NCBI GenBank assembly: GCA_017465745.1
Contig: JAFTVM010000073.1
Coordinates: 1-54,868, forward strand
Length of the DNA: 54,868 nt
DNA from: Oscillospiraceae bacterium
GTDB taxonomy: Bacteria; Bacillota; Clostridia; Oscillospirales; Oscillospiraceae
Reading direction: 5' to 3'
This document shows, in pieces, positions 1 to 8,420 of this stretch. The notes under the pieces were generated by a model that was given only the letters and a program-made list of their open reading frames with translations, did not search any database and was not told the origin of the DNA. The position numbers and the translations under genes were made by a program. Position 1 is the stretch's first letter; the number at the start of each line of letters is the position of its first letter.

Positions 1-125
1 ATAAACCGGGTAAAGCTCAGCATCTTTTTCTTGGACATTTCCAACACCATCCTTTGGTGTCAGTATACTCGACAAATTGTCCAATAAAGAGAACCAATTA
101 CAACATCTGGTGTCGTGCTGATTAA
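1..125. other. Left-edge stretch, possible end of an upstream gene
   Basis: Two plus-strand frames are open from the left edge, one closing with TAA at 85-87 and one at about 123-125. A minus-strand frame is also open. None gives a product I recognise. The good plus-strand terminator at 183-215 suggests that a plus-strand transcript enters from the left, so one of the plus frames may be the end of a gene. Base composition is AT-richer than the rest of the window. Confidence 0.2.
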
Positions 126-182
126 AGCCGATAACCACAAATGTAAAAATGCCGCTGCATAGGCGGGTGTTCGTCAAACAGT

Positions 183-215
183 AAAACTACGGCAACGAAG
201 GTTACCGTAGTTTTT
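183..215 (+). terminator. Rho-independent terminator
   Basis: An 11-base stem with one mismatch (ACTACGGCAAC against GTTACCGTAGT) has a GAAG loop and is followed by a T run. It would end a transcript entering from the left edge, just before the promoter of the gene at 282. Confidence 0.75.
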
Positions 216-216
216 C

Positions 217-245
217 TTGTATTGATAGATAATGTAGGATATGAT
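217..245 (+). promoter_or_regulatory. Sigma-A type promoter for the gene at 282
   Basis: TTGTAT at 217-222 and TATGAT at 240-245 are separated by exactly 17 bases and lie about 37 bases upstream of the start codon. Confidence 0.55.
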
Positions 246-281
246 TAAAACATAAAACACCGCGTTTATGGAGGAATCAGA

Positions 282-1124
282 ATGTACAAAGATGGTAAAT
301 GGGCAAGAAGTATCATCGCATTACAGGAGGATGATGGGAAATGGGGATGGTTCCATTCATTGTCGCAGTTTTATAATTCACCCATCACAACAGAGCAGGC
401 ACTACGCCGTCTTGAGCGGCTTGGATACACAATGGAAGATGCGTGCATTCAAAAGGCTGTTTCGTACATGGATGATTGTCTGTCCGGAAAAAGGGCAATC
501 CCAGACCGGCGGGAAAAATCACACGATTGGGACATCTTCTCATCAATGATCTTGGCTACCTGGATCAGACGGTTCACTTTAGATAACGCAAATGCCAACA
601 AAGTTGCAAATCAATGGACAAGTATAATATCCTATGCTTTTGCAGGCGGTATCTATAACCCTAAAGAATATGTTGCAGCATATCGGGATACATGGGGTAT
701 TAAGCCCAGCGGAGGAAGATTGATTGACTTTGTAAGCTTTTATCCTATCTCAATGTTAAGAGGCTGTTTGGATGAAGAAACAGAGATCGCCCTTGTAGAC
801 TATGTTCTGAATAAAGAAGGCGGCATATATTACGTATATGATAAAAGACTGGCACAGTTGCCCAATTGTTTTGAAAGCAGAGATGCAAGCCGTTATCTTG
901 GAGCAATTGAGCTGCTTGCTGAATATCAGTTTGCAAGATATAAACTGGAATTTGTCGCAAATTGGTTGATTGATAATAAGAACGAAAATGGAGCATGGGA
1001 CTTGGGGAAGACAGCAAACGACAAGATCTATTTTCCTCTTTCTGACGATTGGCGAAAGAAAGGAACGCGAGAGGCGGACTGCACGGAGCGCATTGGTACT
1101 TTACTAAAATCTTTAGCAGATTAG
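282..1124 (+). CDS. Unknown protein, possible alpha/alpha-toroid (prenyltransferase/terpene-cyclase-like) fold
   Basis: This 280-residue protein has no signal peptide or membrane segment. I do not recognise a named family. Near the N-terminus it has a GKWGWF segment and near the C-terminus NENGAWDLG. Such G-x-W turns are typical of the repeated helices of alpha/alpha-toroid proteins (squalene cyclase or prenyltransferase-like), so that fold is a guess. The ATG at 282 follows a GGAGG at about 271-275. The gene is monocistronic, with its own promoter at 217-245 and a stem-loop after it. It is visibly richer in A and T than its neighbours, a possible sign of acquisition from another lineage. The overlapping frame starting at 268 is a shadow. 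Confidence 0.7.
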   Translation: MYKDGKWARSIIALQEDDGKWGWFHSLSQFYNSPITTEQALRRLERLGYTMEDACIQKAVSYMDDCLSGKRAIPDRREKSHDWDIFSSMILATWIRRFTLDNANANKVANQWTSIISYAFAGGIYNPKEYVAAYRDTWGIKPSGGRLIDFVSFYPISMLRGCLDEETEIALVDYVLNKEGGIYYVYDKRLAQLPNCFESRDASRYLGAIELLAEYQFARYKLEFVANWLIDNKNENGAWDLGKTANDKIYFPLSDDWRKKGTREADCTERIGTLLKSLAD

Positions 1125-1196
1125 ACGGTATTTATATGCCAAACAATGGCACACTTCTATACGTAGCTATTGCCATCTGATTTGATAACACAAAGG

Positions 1197-1223
1197 GGCC
1201 AGGCACAATTAAAGTGCCTGGCC
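1197..1223 (+). terminator. Stem-loop, probable terminator
   Basis: A perfect 10-base stem (GGCCAGGCAC and its complement) encloses a 7-base loop AATTAAA. The T-richness after it is weak (TCTGTTAATGTTTT). It lies between the convergent genes at 282 and 1538 and may serve either. Confidence 0.5.
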
Positions 1224-1268
1224 TCTGTTAATGTTTTACGAACCACTGTCAATAAGCAGCGGCATTTT

Positions 1269-1538
1269 TCATATTTTGCTTTCCAGCCAGGCGACCATAT
1301 CTTCTCTGCCCTGATCCGTCAGGGGGAAGGTCTCGCTGCCCTCCATCTCACTCTTTTCGTAGCAGAACAGGCCGTGCCAGTATTCGACGAAAATGGTGCT
1401 CTGGTCAAAGTCCACTTCCTTGGGGGTCTTCATGACCACATTGGGCTTTGCACGGAAGCGAAACAGGCCGCAGGAGCCGGTGAAGATATTGTTCATGGCG
1501 AAGGTGTGCAGGGTGGGAATAAACAGGCGGGGTTCCAT
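1269..1538 (-). CDS. Small conserved-type hypothetical protein
   Basis: This 89-residue protein has no recognisable domain, signal or membrane segment. Its ATG directly abuts the TGA of pepF (TGA|ATG), and its ribosome binding site GGAGG lies inside the end of pepF, so translation is very likely coupled. It is probably the last gene of the pepF transcript. The C-terminal part (around TDQGREDMVAWLESKI) looks like a short helical module. Function is unknown. Confidence 0.7.
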   Translation of the reverse strand: MEPRLFIPTLHTFAMNNIFTGSCGLFRFRAKPNVVMKTPKEVDFDQSTIFVEYWHGLFCYEKSEMEGSETFPLTDQGREDMVAWLESKI

Positions 1539-3341
1539 TCAGTCCTCCATCAGCCGTTCCATCTCATCCAGCAACTCACCGAAGAGAGCCAGGGCGTCGT
1601 TGACAGGAGCCGGAGTCGTCATATCCACGCCAGCATCCTTCAGCAGCTCAATGGGGCTCTTACTGCGGCCGGAGGAAAGGAAATTCAGGTAACGCTTCAC
1701 AGCAGGCTCGCCCTCCTCCAGGATCTGGCGGGACAGGGCAATGGCGGCGGAATAGCCGGTGGCGTACTGGAAGACGTAGTAATTGTAGTAGAAATGAGGA
1801 ATTCTGGCCCACTCCAGCGCGATCCGGTCATCCACCACCAGGTCGGGGCCGTAATACAGCTCATTCAGCCGCTTGTATTCGGCGCAGAGCATGTCTGCAG
1901 TCAGGGTACCACCCTTGTTGACCACATCGCCCATGAACCGCTCAAACTCGGCGAACATCGTCTGGCGGCACAGGGTGGTGCGGAACTTCTCCAGGAAGTG
2001 GTTGATCAGGTATGCCCGCTCTTTCTTATCAGTGGTTTTGCTCAGCAGATACTCCATGACCAGTGCCTCATTGCAGGTGGAAGCCACCTCGGCAACGAAA
2101 ATGACATAGTTGGAGTCGATGGGATTCTGCGTCTTGTTGGACAGGTAGGAATGGGCAGCGTGACCCATTTCATGGGCCAGGGTGAACTGACCGGTGAGGC
2201 CGCCGTTATAGTTGAGCAGCACATAGGGATGGACCCGCGCACCGGCAGAGTAGGCGCCGCCCCGCTTGCCGGGATTCTCATAGACGTCGATCCAGCGGTT
2301 CTCGAAGCCTTCCTTGATGATGGCGCGGTAGTCGTCACCCAGAGGGGCCAGGCCCTCGTAAACAGTCTCCTTGGCCTCAGCGAAGGGAATCTGCTTGTCC
2401 AGGTCAGCCAGGATAGGCATATAGATATCATACACATGAAGCTCATCCAGACCCATCAGCTTCTTGCGCAGCTTCATGTAGCGGTGCAGCTTGGGCAGAT
2501 TCTGGTGGACAGCCTCGATGAGGTTGTGGTAGACGGAGGTAGGCACATTGGTGCGGTCCAGGGACGCATCCAGGGCGGAAGCATAATGCCGGGCATCTGC
2601 GTAGAACTTCAGCTGCTTACCCTGGGCGTTGAGCATGGCAGCGGAAGTGTTGCGGAAATTGCCGCAGGTGTCGTACAGCTTTTCGTAGGCATCCTTGCGA
2701 AGCTGACGGTCAGGATTTTTCTGCAGGGGCACAAAGGAGCCCTTGGTCAGAGGATGTGTATTGCCCTGGCTGTCAATGGCGTCAGGGAAAGTAATGTCGG
2801 CATTATTGAAAGCGCCAAAGATGGAAGTGGGCGCGTCTGCCATCTCCCGGGAAGCGGCCAGCAGGCGCTCCTCGGCGGCGGACAGGCTGTGGGCCTTCAT
2901 GCGGCGCATATCCGTCAGATAACGGCGGAAACGTTCCAGCTTGGGGAAGTCTTTATAAAACTGTTCCATGGTCTCATCAGAGATGGCCATGATTTCAGGG
3001 GTCTCAAAACTGGAAGCGGCACGAATGGCGGTGGTATAGCTGGAATACTTGCCCACCATGGCCTGTGCATGGGAATCCCGCGTGTCCTGGTCGGACTTGC
3101 GGATGCAGTAGTTACCGATATTGCCCAGCTTCACATTCACCTGCTCAACAAGTGTCAGAAAATCATACAGCATCTCAGCGCCGGAAGCGAGCTTTCCTGC
3201 GTAGAATACCAGCTTCTCCTGGTCATCCTTCACAGTCTCCAGTTCCTGTTCCCACAGCTCATCGTTGGCAAACATATCTTCCAGAGCCCAGGTATCCTCC
3301 ACAGGAATATCTGCCCGGGAGCAGATCTTCTTATTTTCCAT
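1539..3341 (-). CDS. pepF: Oligoendopeptidase F (M3B zinc metallopeptidase)
   Basis: This 600-residue cytoplasmic metallopeptidase degrades short oligopeptides. The zinc site HEMGH is at residues 390-394, and the downstream AEVAST segment near 418 supplies the third ligand of the M3 family. Length matches PepF (about 600). The ATG follows AAGGAGG with good spacing, and there is a promoter at 3370-3397. The small gene at 1269-1538 follows with no gap. The divergent neighbour is an EamA exporter. Family assignment is secure; the substrate range is inferred from the family. Confidence 0.96.
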   Translation of the reverse strand: MENKKICSRADIPVEDTWALEDMFANDELWEQELETVKDDQEKLVFYAGKLASGAEMLYDFLTLVEQVNVKLGNIGNYCIRKSDQDTRDSHAQAMVGKYSSYTTAIRAASSFETPEIMAISDETMEQFYKDFPKLERFRRYLTDMRRMKAHSLSAAEERLLAASREMADAPTSIFGAFNNADITFPDAIDSQGNTHPLTKGSFVPLQKNPDRQLRKDAYEKLYDTCGNFRNTSAAMLNAQGKQLKFYADARHYASALDASLDRTNVPTSVYHNLIEAVHQNLPKLHRYMKLRKKLMGLDELHVYDIYMPILADLDKQIPFAEAKETVYEGLAPLGDDYRAIIKEGFENRWIDVYENPGKRGGAYSAGARVHPYVLLNYNGGLTGQFTLAHEMGHAAHSYLSNKTQNPIDSNYVIFVAEVASTCNEALVMEYLLSKTTDKKERAYLINHFLEKFRTTLCRQTMFAEFERFMGDVVNKGGTLTADMLCAEYKRLNELYYGPDLVVDDRIALEWARIPHFYYNYYVFQYATGYSAAIALSRQILEEGEPAVKRYLNFLSSGRSKSPIELLKDAGVDMTTPAPVNDALALFGELLDEMERLMED

Positions 3342-3369
3342 TGGTATCCTCCTTATTGGTGTTTTAATA

Positions 3370-3397
3370 ATTATACCACGAAACGCCTAAAATGCAA
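3370..3397 (-). promoter_or_regulatory. Promoter of pepF
   Basis: On the minus strand TTGCAT (3392-3397) and TATAAT (3370-3375) are 16 bases apart, about 29 bases before the pepF start codon. Confidence 0.65.
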
Positions 3398-3424
3398 TAC
3401 TGATTCGTCGCATCCGCAACTATC

Positions 3425-3453
3425 TTGCAAATTCCATCAGAATATGGTAAAGT
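3425..3453 (+). promoter_or_regulatory. Promoter of the EamA transporter gene
   Basis: TTGCAA at 3425-3430 and TAAAGT at 3448-3453 have a 17-base spacer. The predicted transcript start is only about 10 bases before the ATG at 3471, so the leader would be very short. It is back to back with the pepF promoter. Confidence 0.5.
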
Positions 3454-3470
3454 ATGAGACGGTGATTATT

Positions 3471-4355
3471 ATGAACAAAAAGAAAATCAAATCCATTTTC
3501 CTGCTGTTGCTTGCAACGGTGATCTGGGGTTCTGCCTTCATCGCCCAGTCCGTGGGAAACTCCATCGGCCCTTTTACCTTTCAGGCGGTGCGCTGTTTTC
3601 TGGCGGTTGGATTTCTGGTACCGGTGTCCTTCGTCATCGACAGGGCAAAAGGCCGCTCCTTTGTCGCAGAGTGGACAAACAGAAAACTCTGGCAAACAGG
3701 CCTGTGGTGTGGTCTGGCCCTCTTTGTGGCGGCCAGCCTCCAGCAGGTGGGCCTGGTGTATACGGATGCAGGCAAGGCGGGCTTCATCACCGCTATGTAC
3801 ATCGTGCTGGTGCCGGTGTGCGGCCTGTTTTTCCGGCAGCGTCCTCCCCTGCCGGCCATTCTCGCCATCGCCGCGGCGGTGGTGGGACTGTATCTGCTGA
3901 GCGCCGCCGGCGTGTCGCAGATCAACAGGGGGGATCTGATGGTCATGGGCTGCGCCCTGGCCTTTGCCGTGCAGATCACCATTGTGGACCGTTTTGCCGC
4001 AGATCTGGACGGTGTTCGACTTAACTGCATCCAGGCCTTTCTCTGTGGTGTGCTGTCCCTGCCCTTCATGATTGCCGAGTCCCCTGCCCTGTGGGATATG
4101 ATGCAGTACTGGGGCGCACTGGTTTTCGCAGGTGTTCTCAGCATGGGCGTTGCCTACACCCTGCAGATCCTGGGCCAGAAGGATCTGGAGCCCACCCCGG
4201 CATCTCTCATCATGAGCCTGGAATCCGTTTTCGCCGCCATCGGCGCCTGGCTGATCCTCCACGAACGGATGACCCCGGCAGAGCTAACGGGATCCATCCT
4301 GGTGTTCAGCGCCGTTATCATTTCCCAGATCCCCAGCAAAAAGCAGCACCGGTAA
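3471..4355 (+). CDS. EamA/DMT superfamily transporter
   Basis: This 294-residue integral membrane protein has about ten hydrophobic segments and two EamA repeats, the normal size for drug/metabolite transporters of the RhaT/YdcZ type. The N-terminus (ATVIWGSAFIAQSVG) is the classic first helix of the family. The second repeat ends with SLESVFAAIGAWLILHE. I chose the ATG at 3471 because the reading frame upstream of it is antisense to pepF. The ribosome binding site is weak. The terminator overlaps the stop codon. The substrate cannot be read from the sequence; amino-acid or metabolite export is usual for the family. Confidence 0.93.
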   Translation: MNKKKIKSIFLLLLATVIWGSAFIAQSVGNSIGPFTFQAVRCFLAVGFLVPVSFVIDRAKGRSFVAEWTNRKLWQTGLWCGLALFVAASLQQVGLVYTDAGKAGFITAMYIVLVPVCGLFFRQRPPLPAILAIAAAVVGLYLLSAAGVSQINRGDLMVMGCALAFAVQITIVDRFAADLDGVRLNCIQAFLCGVLSLPFMIAESPALWDMMQYWGALVFAGVLSMGVAYTLQILGQKDLEPTPASLIMSLESVFAAIGAWLILHERMTPAELTGSILVFSAVIISQIPSKKQHR

Positions 4356-4367
4356 GGTGCTGCTTTT
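4338..4367. terminator. Bidirectional terminator overlapping a stop codon
   Basis: A 12-base stem (AAAAGCAGCACC and its complement) with a 5-base loop contains the TAA of the EamA gene at 4353-4355. The A/T ends give a T run on both strands, so it can also end the minus-strand transcript that finishes at 4373. Confidence 0.85.
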
Positions 4368-4372
4368 ACTTA

Positions 4373-4882
4373 TCATTTCATATGGTTTTCGGCAAATTCC
4401 TTTAATGCGGCAACATCCCGTGCCTGGAGATACATCCGCTGTACCGTATCATGCTGCACATTGCGGATCAGCCTCCACATATCATCGAACGTGTACCATT
4501 GAACGGTCGTGTTGCTGGCCTTCTCTGCATCAGTCAGCGCTGGCGCATCCGTACAGTGCTCGGTATATACCACATAGTAGTAGGATTCCTGCGTATAGTC
4601 CTGGCAGCCGCGGTTCTCACGAATGATACCGAGTTCACGGATCTGATCACAAGTACATCCTGTTTCCTCAAGCACTTCTCTGCACAAAGCTGATAACACG
4701 TCTTCCCCATCCTCAACACCGCCGCCGGGCAGACTGTGAAGCTTGAATTTATCGGAATACATGACCGCATAATGCCCATCCCGGTTTTGAACGATTGCAC
4801 GAGCCGTCAGTCGGGGCGGCTTGGACGACCGACCTTCCTGTCCAAGAATGATTTTGTCAGTCAATTCACATATCAGTTTCAT
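4373..4882 (-). CDS. NUDIX hydrolase
   Basis: This 169-residue NUDIX domain protein probably hydrolyses a nucleoside-diphosphate-linked compound or an oxidised nucleotide. The Nudix box is complete: GGGVEDGE, then seven residues, then REVLEETG. The start codon follows GGAGAAG, which overlaps the end of the upstream alpha/beta hydrolase (the stop TAA at 4885-4887 is within it), so the two genes form one transcript. The substrate is unknown; no extra specificity domain is visible. Confidence 0.92.
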   Translation of the reverse strand: MKLICELTDKIILGQEGRSSKPPRLTARAIVQNRDGHYAVMYSDKFKLHSLPGGGVEDGEDVLSALCREVLEETGCTCDQIRELGIIRENRGCQDYTQESYYYVVYTEHCTDAPALTDAEKASNTTVQWYTFDDMWRLIRNVQHDTVQRMYLQARDVAALKEFAENHMK

Positions 4883-4884
4883 GG

Positions 4885-5631
4885 TTACTTCTCCAGAATC
4901 AGGGTTTCGAACGCATCCCGCAGAATCTTCGTATCCTCCGGGGAATAGTAGAAGTGGGTGGATTCTTCCAGGATCCGTACATCCACCGGATATTTCCGCA
5001 AAGCTCTGGCAGATAACCCATTCACCAGCTCATCCTTCCGGGACTGGTAAGCGACAGTAGGAACCGTCAGCCGATCCAGCTTTTTCTCCGTCCGGGCGAT
5101 CTGGGCGAAAAGCTCCAGAAACCGGGGCAGCCAGGGGATATATTTCCACAGTTTCTCGGTGGGTGTGGTGCCGCAGGCTTCCTCGATCGCGCACTCGGGA
5201 TAGCCCGGCCGCAGCATCCCCAAAGCCAGCCGCAGGGCACCGTTGATGGCGGAGGGAGCCACATGGGGGCGCAGGGGTACCCCCAGCAGAAACAGGGCAG
5301 GGATTTTATCCGGGAAATCCACCGCCAGTTCCATGGCAAAGAGGGTTCCCATGGAGTGGGCCACAATGTATACCCGCTCATGTGTTTTTGCCAGCGAGCA
5401 GAACGCCCGCCGGGCGGCGCAGCGCCACTGCTTCATATTGGAGGCGGCAAAATCCTCCACCGTCTTTCCATGGCCCGGCAGCAGGAGATTGTGAAAGGAC
5501 CAGTCTTCCGGCACCCACTGCGTAATGGGTACGCCCCCCACAAAATGATTAGGAGTACCTACGATGCCGTGGAGGAACAGCACTGCCGTTTTCGCCCCGG
5601 GAACAATGCGGATGATTTCCTGATGTTTCAT
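4885..5631 (-). CDS. Alpha/beta hydrolase, carboxylesterase or lipase-like
   Basis: This roughly 248-residue soluble alpha/beta-hydrolase has an oxyanion loop LFLHG near the N-terminus, nucleophile elbow AHSMG, acid D in SRKDELV and catalytic H in ESTHFYY near the C-terminus, so the triad is complete. The GTG at 5640 would sit on top of the Shine-Dalgarno sequence. I prefer the ATG at 5631, which has AAGGGGTG upstream at a normal distance. It is the first gene of a pair with the NUDIX hydrolase. It resembles carboxylesterase/monoacylglycerol-lipase types; the true substrate is unknown. Confidence 0.88.
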   Translation of the reverse strand: MKHQEIIRIVPGAKTAVLFLHGIVGTPNHFVGGVPITQWVPEDWSFHNLLLPGHGKTVEDFAASNMKQWRCAARRAFCSLAKTHERVYIVAHSMGTLFAMELAVDFPDKIPALFLLGVPLRPHVAPSAINGALRLALGMLRPGYPECAIEEACGTTPTEKLWKYIPWLPRFLELFAQIARTEKKLDRLTVPTVAYQSRKDELVNGLSARALRKYPVDVRILEESTHFYYSPEDTKILRDAFETLILEK

Positions 5632-5670
5632 AACCGTCACCCCTTTTCTTTAATTATAGCAAACAGGACA

Positions 5671-5700
5671 GAAAAAAGCGAGGCGGAAAGCCTCGCTTTA
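5671..5700 (-). terminator. Terminator of the dnaX-ybaB-recR operon
   Basis: A perfect 10-base stem (AAAGCGAGGC and its complement) with a GGAAA loop gives a run of T on the minus strand right after the recR stop codon. Confidence 0.85.
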
Positions 5701-5708
5701 ATGCAATC

Positions 5709-6308
5709 TTAAATTTCCTGTCTGCCTTCCAGGGCCCGGGACAGGGTCACCTCATCGGCGTATTCCAGCTGGCTGCCCACGGGCACACCGTAGGCAAGCC
5801 TGGTCACCTTGACCTCCATGGGGCGCAGGAGCCGGGAGATGTACATGGCGGTCGCTTCACCTTCGGTGTCGGGGTTGGTGGCCATAATGACCTCCCGAAC
5901 GTCGCCCTCGCCCACCCGCATCAGAAGCTCCCGGATCTTGATGTCATCCTGGGTCACATGATTCAGCGGGGAAATGACGCCGTGGAGCACATGGTAGACG
6001 CCCCGGAATTCCCGGCTGCGCTCCATGGCGATGACATCCTTGGGCTCTGCCACCACGCAGATCAGGCTCTGATCCCGGGTATCGTCGTCGCAGATGGGAC
6101 ACAGGGCACGGTCCGTCAGATTCTGGCAGCAGGGACAGGTGTGGACCGTTCGCTTGGCTTCCAGAATGGACTCGGCAAACTCCTGGGCATTCTCCAGAGG
6201 CATCCCCAGCACATGGAAGGCAAGCCTTTGGGCGGTCTTGCCGCCAATGCCGGGCAGCCGGGCAAACTGGTCAGCCAGATTCTGCAGTGCCGCGGGGAAA
6301 TACTGCAT
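5709..6308 (-). CDS. recR: Recombination protein RecR
   Basis: This 199-residue protein acts with RecF and RecO in loading RecA at gapped DNA. In order it has a helix-hairpin-helix region (LARLPGIGGKTAQRLAFH), a C4 zinc finger (CPCC then CPIC at about 57-72) and a Toprim domain (VVAEPKDVIAMER), followed by the conserved VTRLAYGVPVGSQLEYAD end. Length and order match RecR. It is ten bases after ybaB and is the last gene of the dnaX operon, with a terminator just downstream. Confidence 0.98.
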   Translation of the reverse strand: MQYFPAALQNLADQFARLPGIGGKTAQRLAFHVLGMPLENAQEFAESILEAKRTVHTCPCCQNLTDRALCPICDDDTRDQSLICVVAEPKDVIAMERSREFRGVYHVLHGVISPLNHVTQDDIKIRELLMRVGEGDVREVIMATNPDTEGEATAMYISRLLRPMEVKVTRLAYGVPVGSQLEYADEVTLSRALEGRQEI

Positions 6309-6317
6309 GCTTCCCCC

Positions 6318-6665
6318 TTAGAACAGGCCGCCCAGATTCAGGCCGCCGGTGAGACGGGACATGTTATTGGCTGCATAAGCGTCAGCGGCACGCATGGCCT
6401 CGTTGACAGCAGCGATGACCATATCCTGCAGCATCTCCACATCATCAGGATCGACTGCTTCAGGATTGATCTCCAGATTCACCAGCTCATGCTTGCCATT
6501 AACGGTAGCAGTCACCATGCCGCCGCCGGACTTTGCGGTGTGGGTCATCTTCTCCTGCTCTTCCTGCATCTGCAGCATCTGCTGCTGCAGCTTCTGCGCC
6601 TGCTTCATCATTGCTGCCTGATTCATGCCGCCGGGCATACCGCCGCGGAAACCACCTTTTGCCAT
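6318..6665 (-). CDS. YbaB/EbfC family nucleoid-associated protein
   Basis: This 115-residue small DNA-binding protein has a Gly/Met-rich N-terminus (MAKGGFRGGMPGGMNQ), a long helix rich in Q and M, the central MVTATVNGKHELV strand motif and the C-terminal helix. This is the full YbaB/EbfC layout. In most bacteria it lies between dnaX and recR, exactly as here. The ATG follows AGGAGA. Function in the family is nucleoid binding, with a suspected role in recombination or repair. Confidence 0.96.
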   Translation of the reverse strand: MAKGGFRGGMPGGMNQAAMMKQAQKLQQQMLQMQEEQEKMTHTAKSGGGMVTATVNGKHELVNLEINPEAVDPDDVEMLQDMVIAAVNEAMRAADAYAANNMSRLTGGLNLGGLF

Positions 6666-6681
6666 GGTAAATTCTCCTATC

Positions 6682-8313
6682 TTAATGTTGTTTGATGTTG
6701 ATAATATCGGAGTGTGCCTTACCGAAGTTCAGCAGCTGCTCCATGCGGGGATTGGCGGCGGGCTTCGCCGACAGATCCACCACAGTAACCGAAATGGGCC
6801 GCCCAAGCATGGCCGACGCCTTTCGGGAAACGACCTCCAGAATATCGGGCTTGTTGATCGCATCCGTCACAAAGGTATTGATGCACCGAAGCTCCAGACG
6901 GCTGCCCCGCATAGCCCCCTTCACGGGGGAATTCTGGTTCTGGACAAAGAAACCGGAAGCCGGAGGCTTCAGCTCCTTTCGGACTGCCGCCAGCAGATCC
7001 GGCCAGAATGCGGCGCCCACCTGGGGCGCAGCCGCGGGAGCCGGCGTCTGGGGCAGATCCTCGTCCGTGGGCGGGGGCGCATCGTCGTCATCCGGAATGG
7101 GAGGCATTTCCTCCTGTTCATCCGGCACAGGCGCAGCTTCCTGGGGCCGGGCTGCCACAAAATGTCCGGTGCGAAGCTGTTCTTCCAGCTTTGTCAGCCT
7201 GGCATTCAGGCTATCGGCATCAAGCTGCAGCTCCGGCTGGCACAGATTCAGGATACAAAGCTCCGCATCCATCCGTCGGCTGGCGCTGCGGGTGAAGCCC
7301 GTCATGGTCTGCTGGATCAGGTTCATCATCCGCACCAGCTCCCCGCTGGAGAAACGCTCCACAAGGCCCGATACCTCACGGTCGGACGCCACACCGGAGA
7401 GCATGGTGATGCCGGTGCCGGGAGCAGTCTTCATAACAAGCAGATCCCGGGTCAGACAGGCAAGCTCATCCAGCAGCGCTGCCAGATCCTTACCGTCTGC
7501 ATACAGGCTGTTGAAAAGTTCCAGCGCCTGTCTGGTATTATGATCAGCCACATAACCCATCAGCTCGCCGCATTTCTGTTCACCGGCAATGCCCAGGCAG
7601 CTATAGACTGCATCAGCATTCAGCTCCCCGGTGGTGGCAGAGGCCACCTGGTCGAGAAGACTCAGACCGTCACGCATGGCACCGTCGGCAAGCCTTGCCA
7701 GAACCCGGGCAGCGGATTCATCCATGTCGATGTTTTCCTGATACGCCACATACTGCAATCTTGCGGCGATATCCTCCTGGCTGATACGCCGGAAGGAAAA
7801 GCGCTGGCACCTGGACAGGATGGTGGCCGGAACCTTGTGCAGCTCCGTGGTGGCCAGGATAAACAGCAGATGCTCCGGCGGCTCTTCGATGATCTTCAGC
7901 AGCGCATTGAACGCCGACAGCGACAGCATATGCACCTCATCGATGATGTAAACACGCTTTTTCACCTGGCTGGGAGTATAGATGGCATCATCACGAAGAT
8001 CGCGGACATTGTCAACGCCGTTGTTGGAGGCGGCGTCGATCTCCAGCACATCCATACAGGAACCCGAATCGATACTCCGGCAGGCCTCGCAGCGGTTACA
8101 GGGGTTTCCGTGCTCCGGATGCAGGCAGTTGACTGCTTTGCTGAGGATCTTGGCGCAGCTGGTCTTGCCGGTACCGCGGGAGCCTGTGAACAGATACGCA
8201 TGGCTCATACGGCCGCTCATCAGCTGGGTCTTCAGCGTCTGGGTCACCGCCATCTGACCGGACACATCGTCGAAAGTCTGCGGTCTGTATTTCCGATATA
8301 ATGCTTGATACAT
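6682..8313 (-). CDS. dnaX: DNA polymerase III subunits gamma/tau
   Basis: This 543-residue clamp-loader ATPase carries a Walker A site GSRGTGKT at residues 44-51, a four-cysteine zinc module (around CNRCEACRSIDSGSC), Walker B DEVHML and the SRC sensor region. A Pro/acidic linker (AAPVPDEQEEMPPIPDDDD) leads to the tau tail. The frame stays open to 8352, but the ATG at 8313 gives the canonical MYQALYRKYRPQTF start and follows AGGGGAGG. Its neighbours are ybaB and recR downstream and the SRP RNA upstream, the same order as scr-dnaX in Bacillus subtilis. Confidence 0.98.
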   Translation of the reverse strand: MYQALYRKYRPQTFDDVSGQMAVTQTLKTQLMSGRMSHAYLFTGSRGTGKTSCAKILSKAVNCLHPEHGNPCNRCEACRSIDSGSCMDVLEIDAASNNGVDNVRDLRDDAIYTPSQVKKRVYIIDEVHMLSLSAFNALLKIIEEPPEHLLFILATTELHKVPATILSRCQRFSFRRISQEDIAARLQYVAYQENIDMDESAARVLARLADGAMRDGLSLLDQVASATTGELNADAVYSCLGIAGEQKCGELMGYVADHNTRQALELFNSLYADGKDLAALLDELACLTRDLLVMKTAPGTGITMLSGVASDREVSGLVERFSSGELVRMMNLIQQTMTGFTRSASRRMDAELCILNLCQPELQLDADSLNARLTKLEEQLRTGHFVAARPQEAAPVPDEQEEMPPIPDDDDAPPPTDEDLPQTPAPAAAPQVGAAFWPDLLAAVRKELKPPASGFFVQNQNSPVKGAMRGSRLELRCINTFVTDAINKPDILEVVSRKASAMLGRPISVTVVDLSAKPAANPRMEQLLNFGKAHSDIINIKQH

Positions 8314-8360
8314 GTGAAACCTCCCCTGGGGAGTGAACAGAATAAAGAACAATCAAACCC

Positions 8361-8375
8361 GTCCGCAAAGCGGAC
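8361..8375 (-). terminator. Weak stem-loop between SRP RNA and dnaX
   Basis: A six-base stem GTCCGC/GCGGAC with a 3-base loop is followed on the minus strand by GGGTTTGATTG. It could weakly terminate the SRP RNA or be part of the dnaX leader. The short stem and imperfect T run make this uncertain. Confidence 0.35.
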
Positions 8376-8376
8376 A

Positions 8377-8412
8377 CCACAACTATTCACGATTCACTAT
8401 TCATTATTCACT
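8377..8412. repeat. Short tandem ATTCAC/ATTCAT repeat
   Basis: The stretch holds four near-copies of an 8-9 base unit (TATTCAC, GATTCAC, TATTCAT, TATTCAC) in AT-rich DNA between the SRP RNA and the dnaX leader. It is unlike the surrounding GC-rich sequence and may be a remnant of a dispersed intergenic repeat. Confidence 0.5.
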
Positions 8413-8420
8413 AAAATATA

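Noticed and set aside
1-281. Phage or transposon end at the left edge
   Set aside because: No transposase, integrase or terminal repeat can be read; only an AT-rich stretch with a terminator and a promoter.
1170-3470. Long plus-strand open frame upstream of the EamA gene
   Set aside because: It is antisense to pepF and open because of GC-rich codon use; only the part from 3471 encodes the transporter.
6625-8301. 558-codon plus-strand frame over dnaX
   Set aside because: Antisense of dnaX; no ribosome binding site and shadow-like composition.
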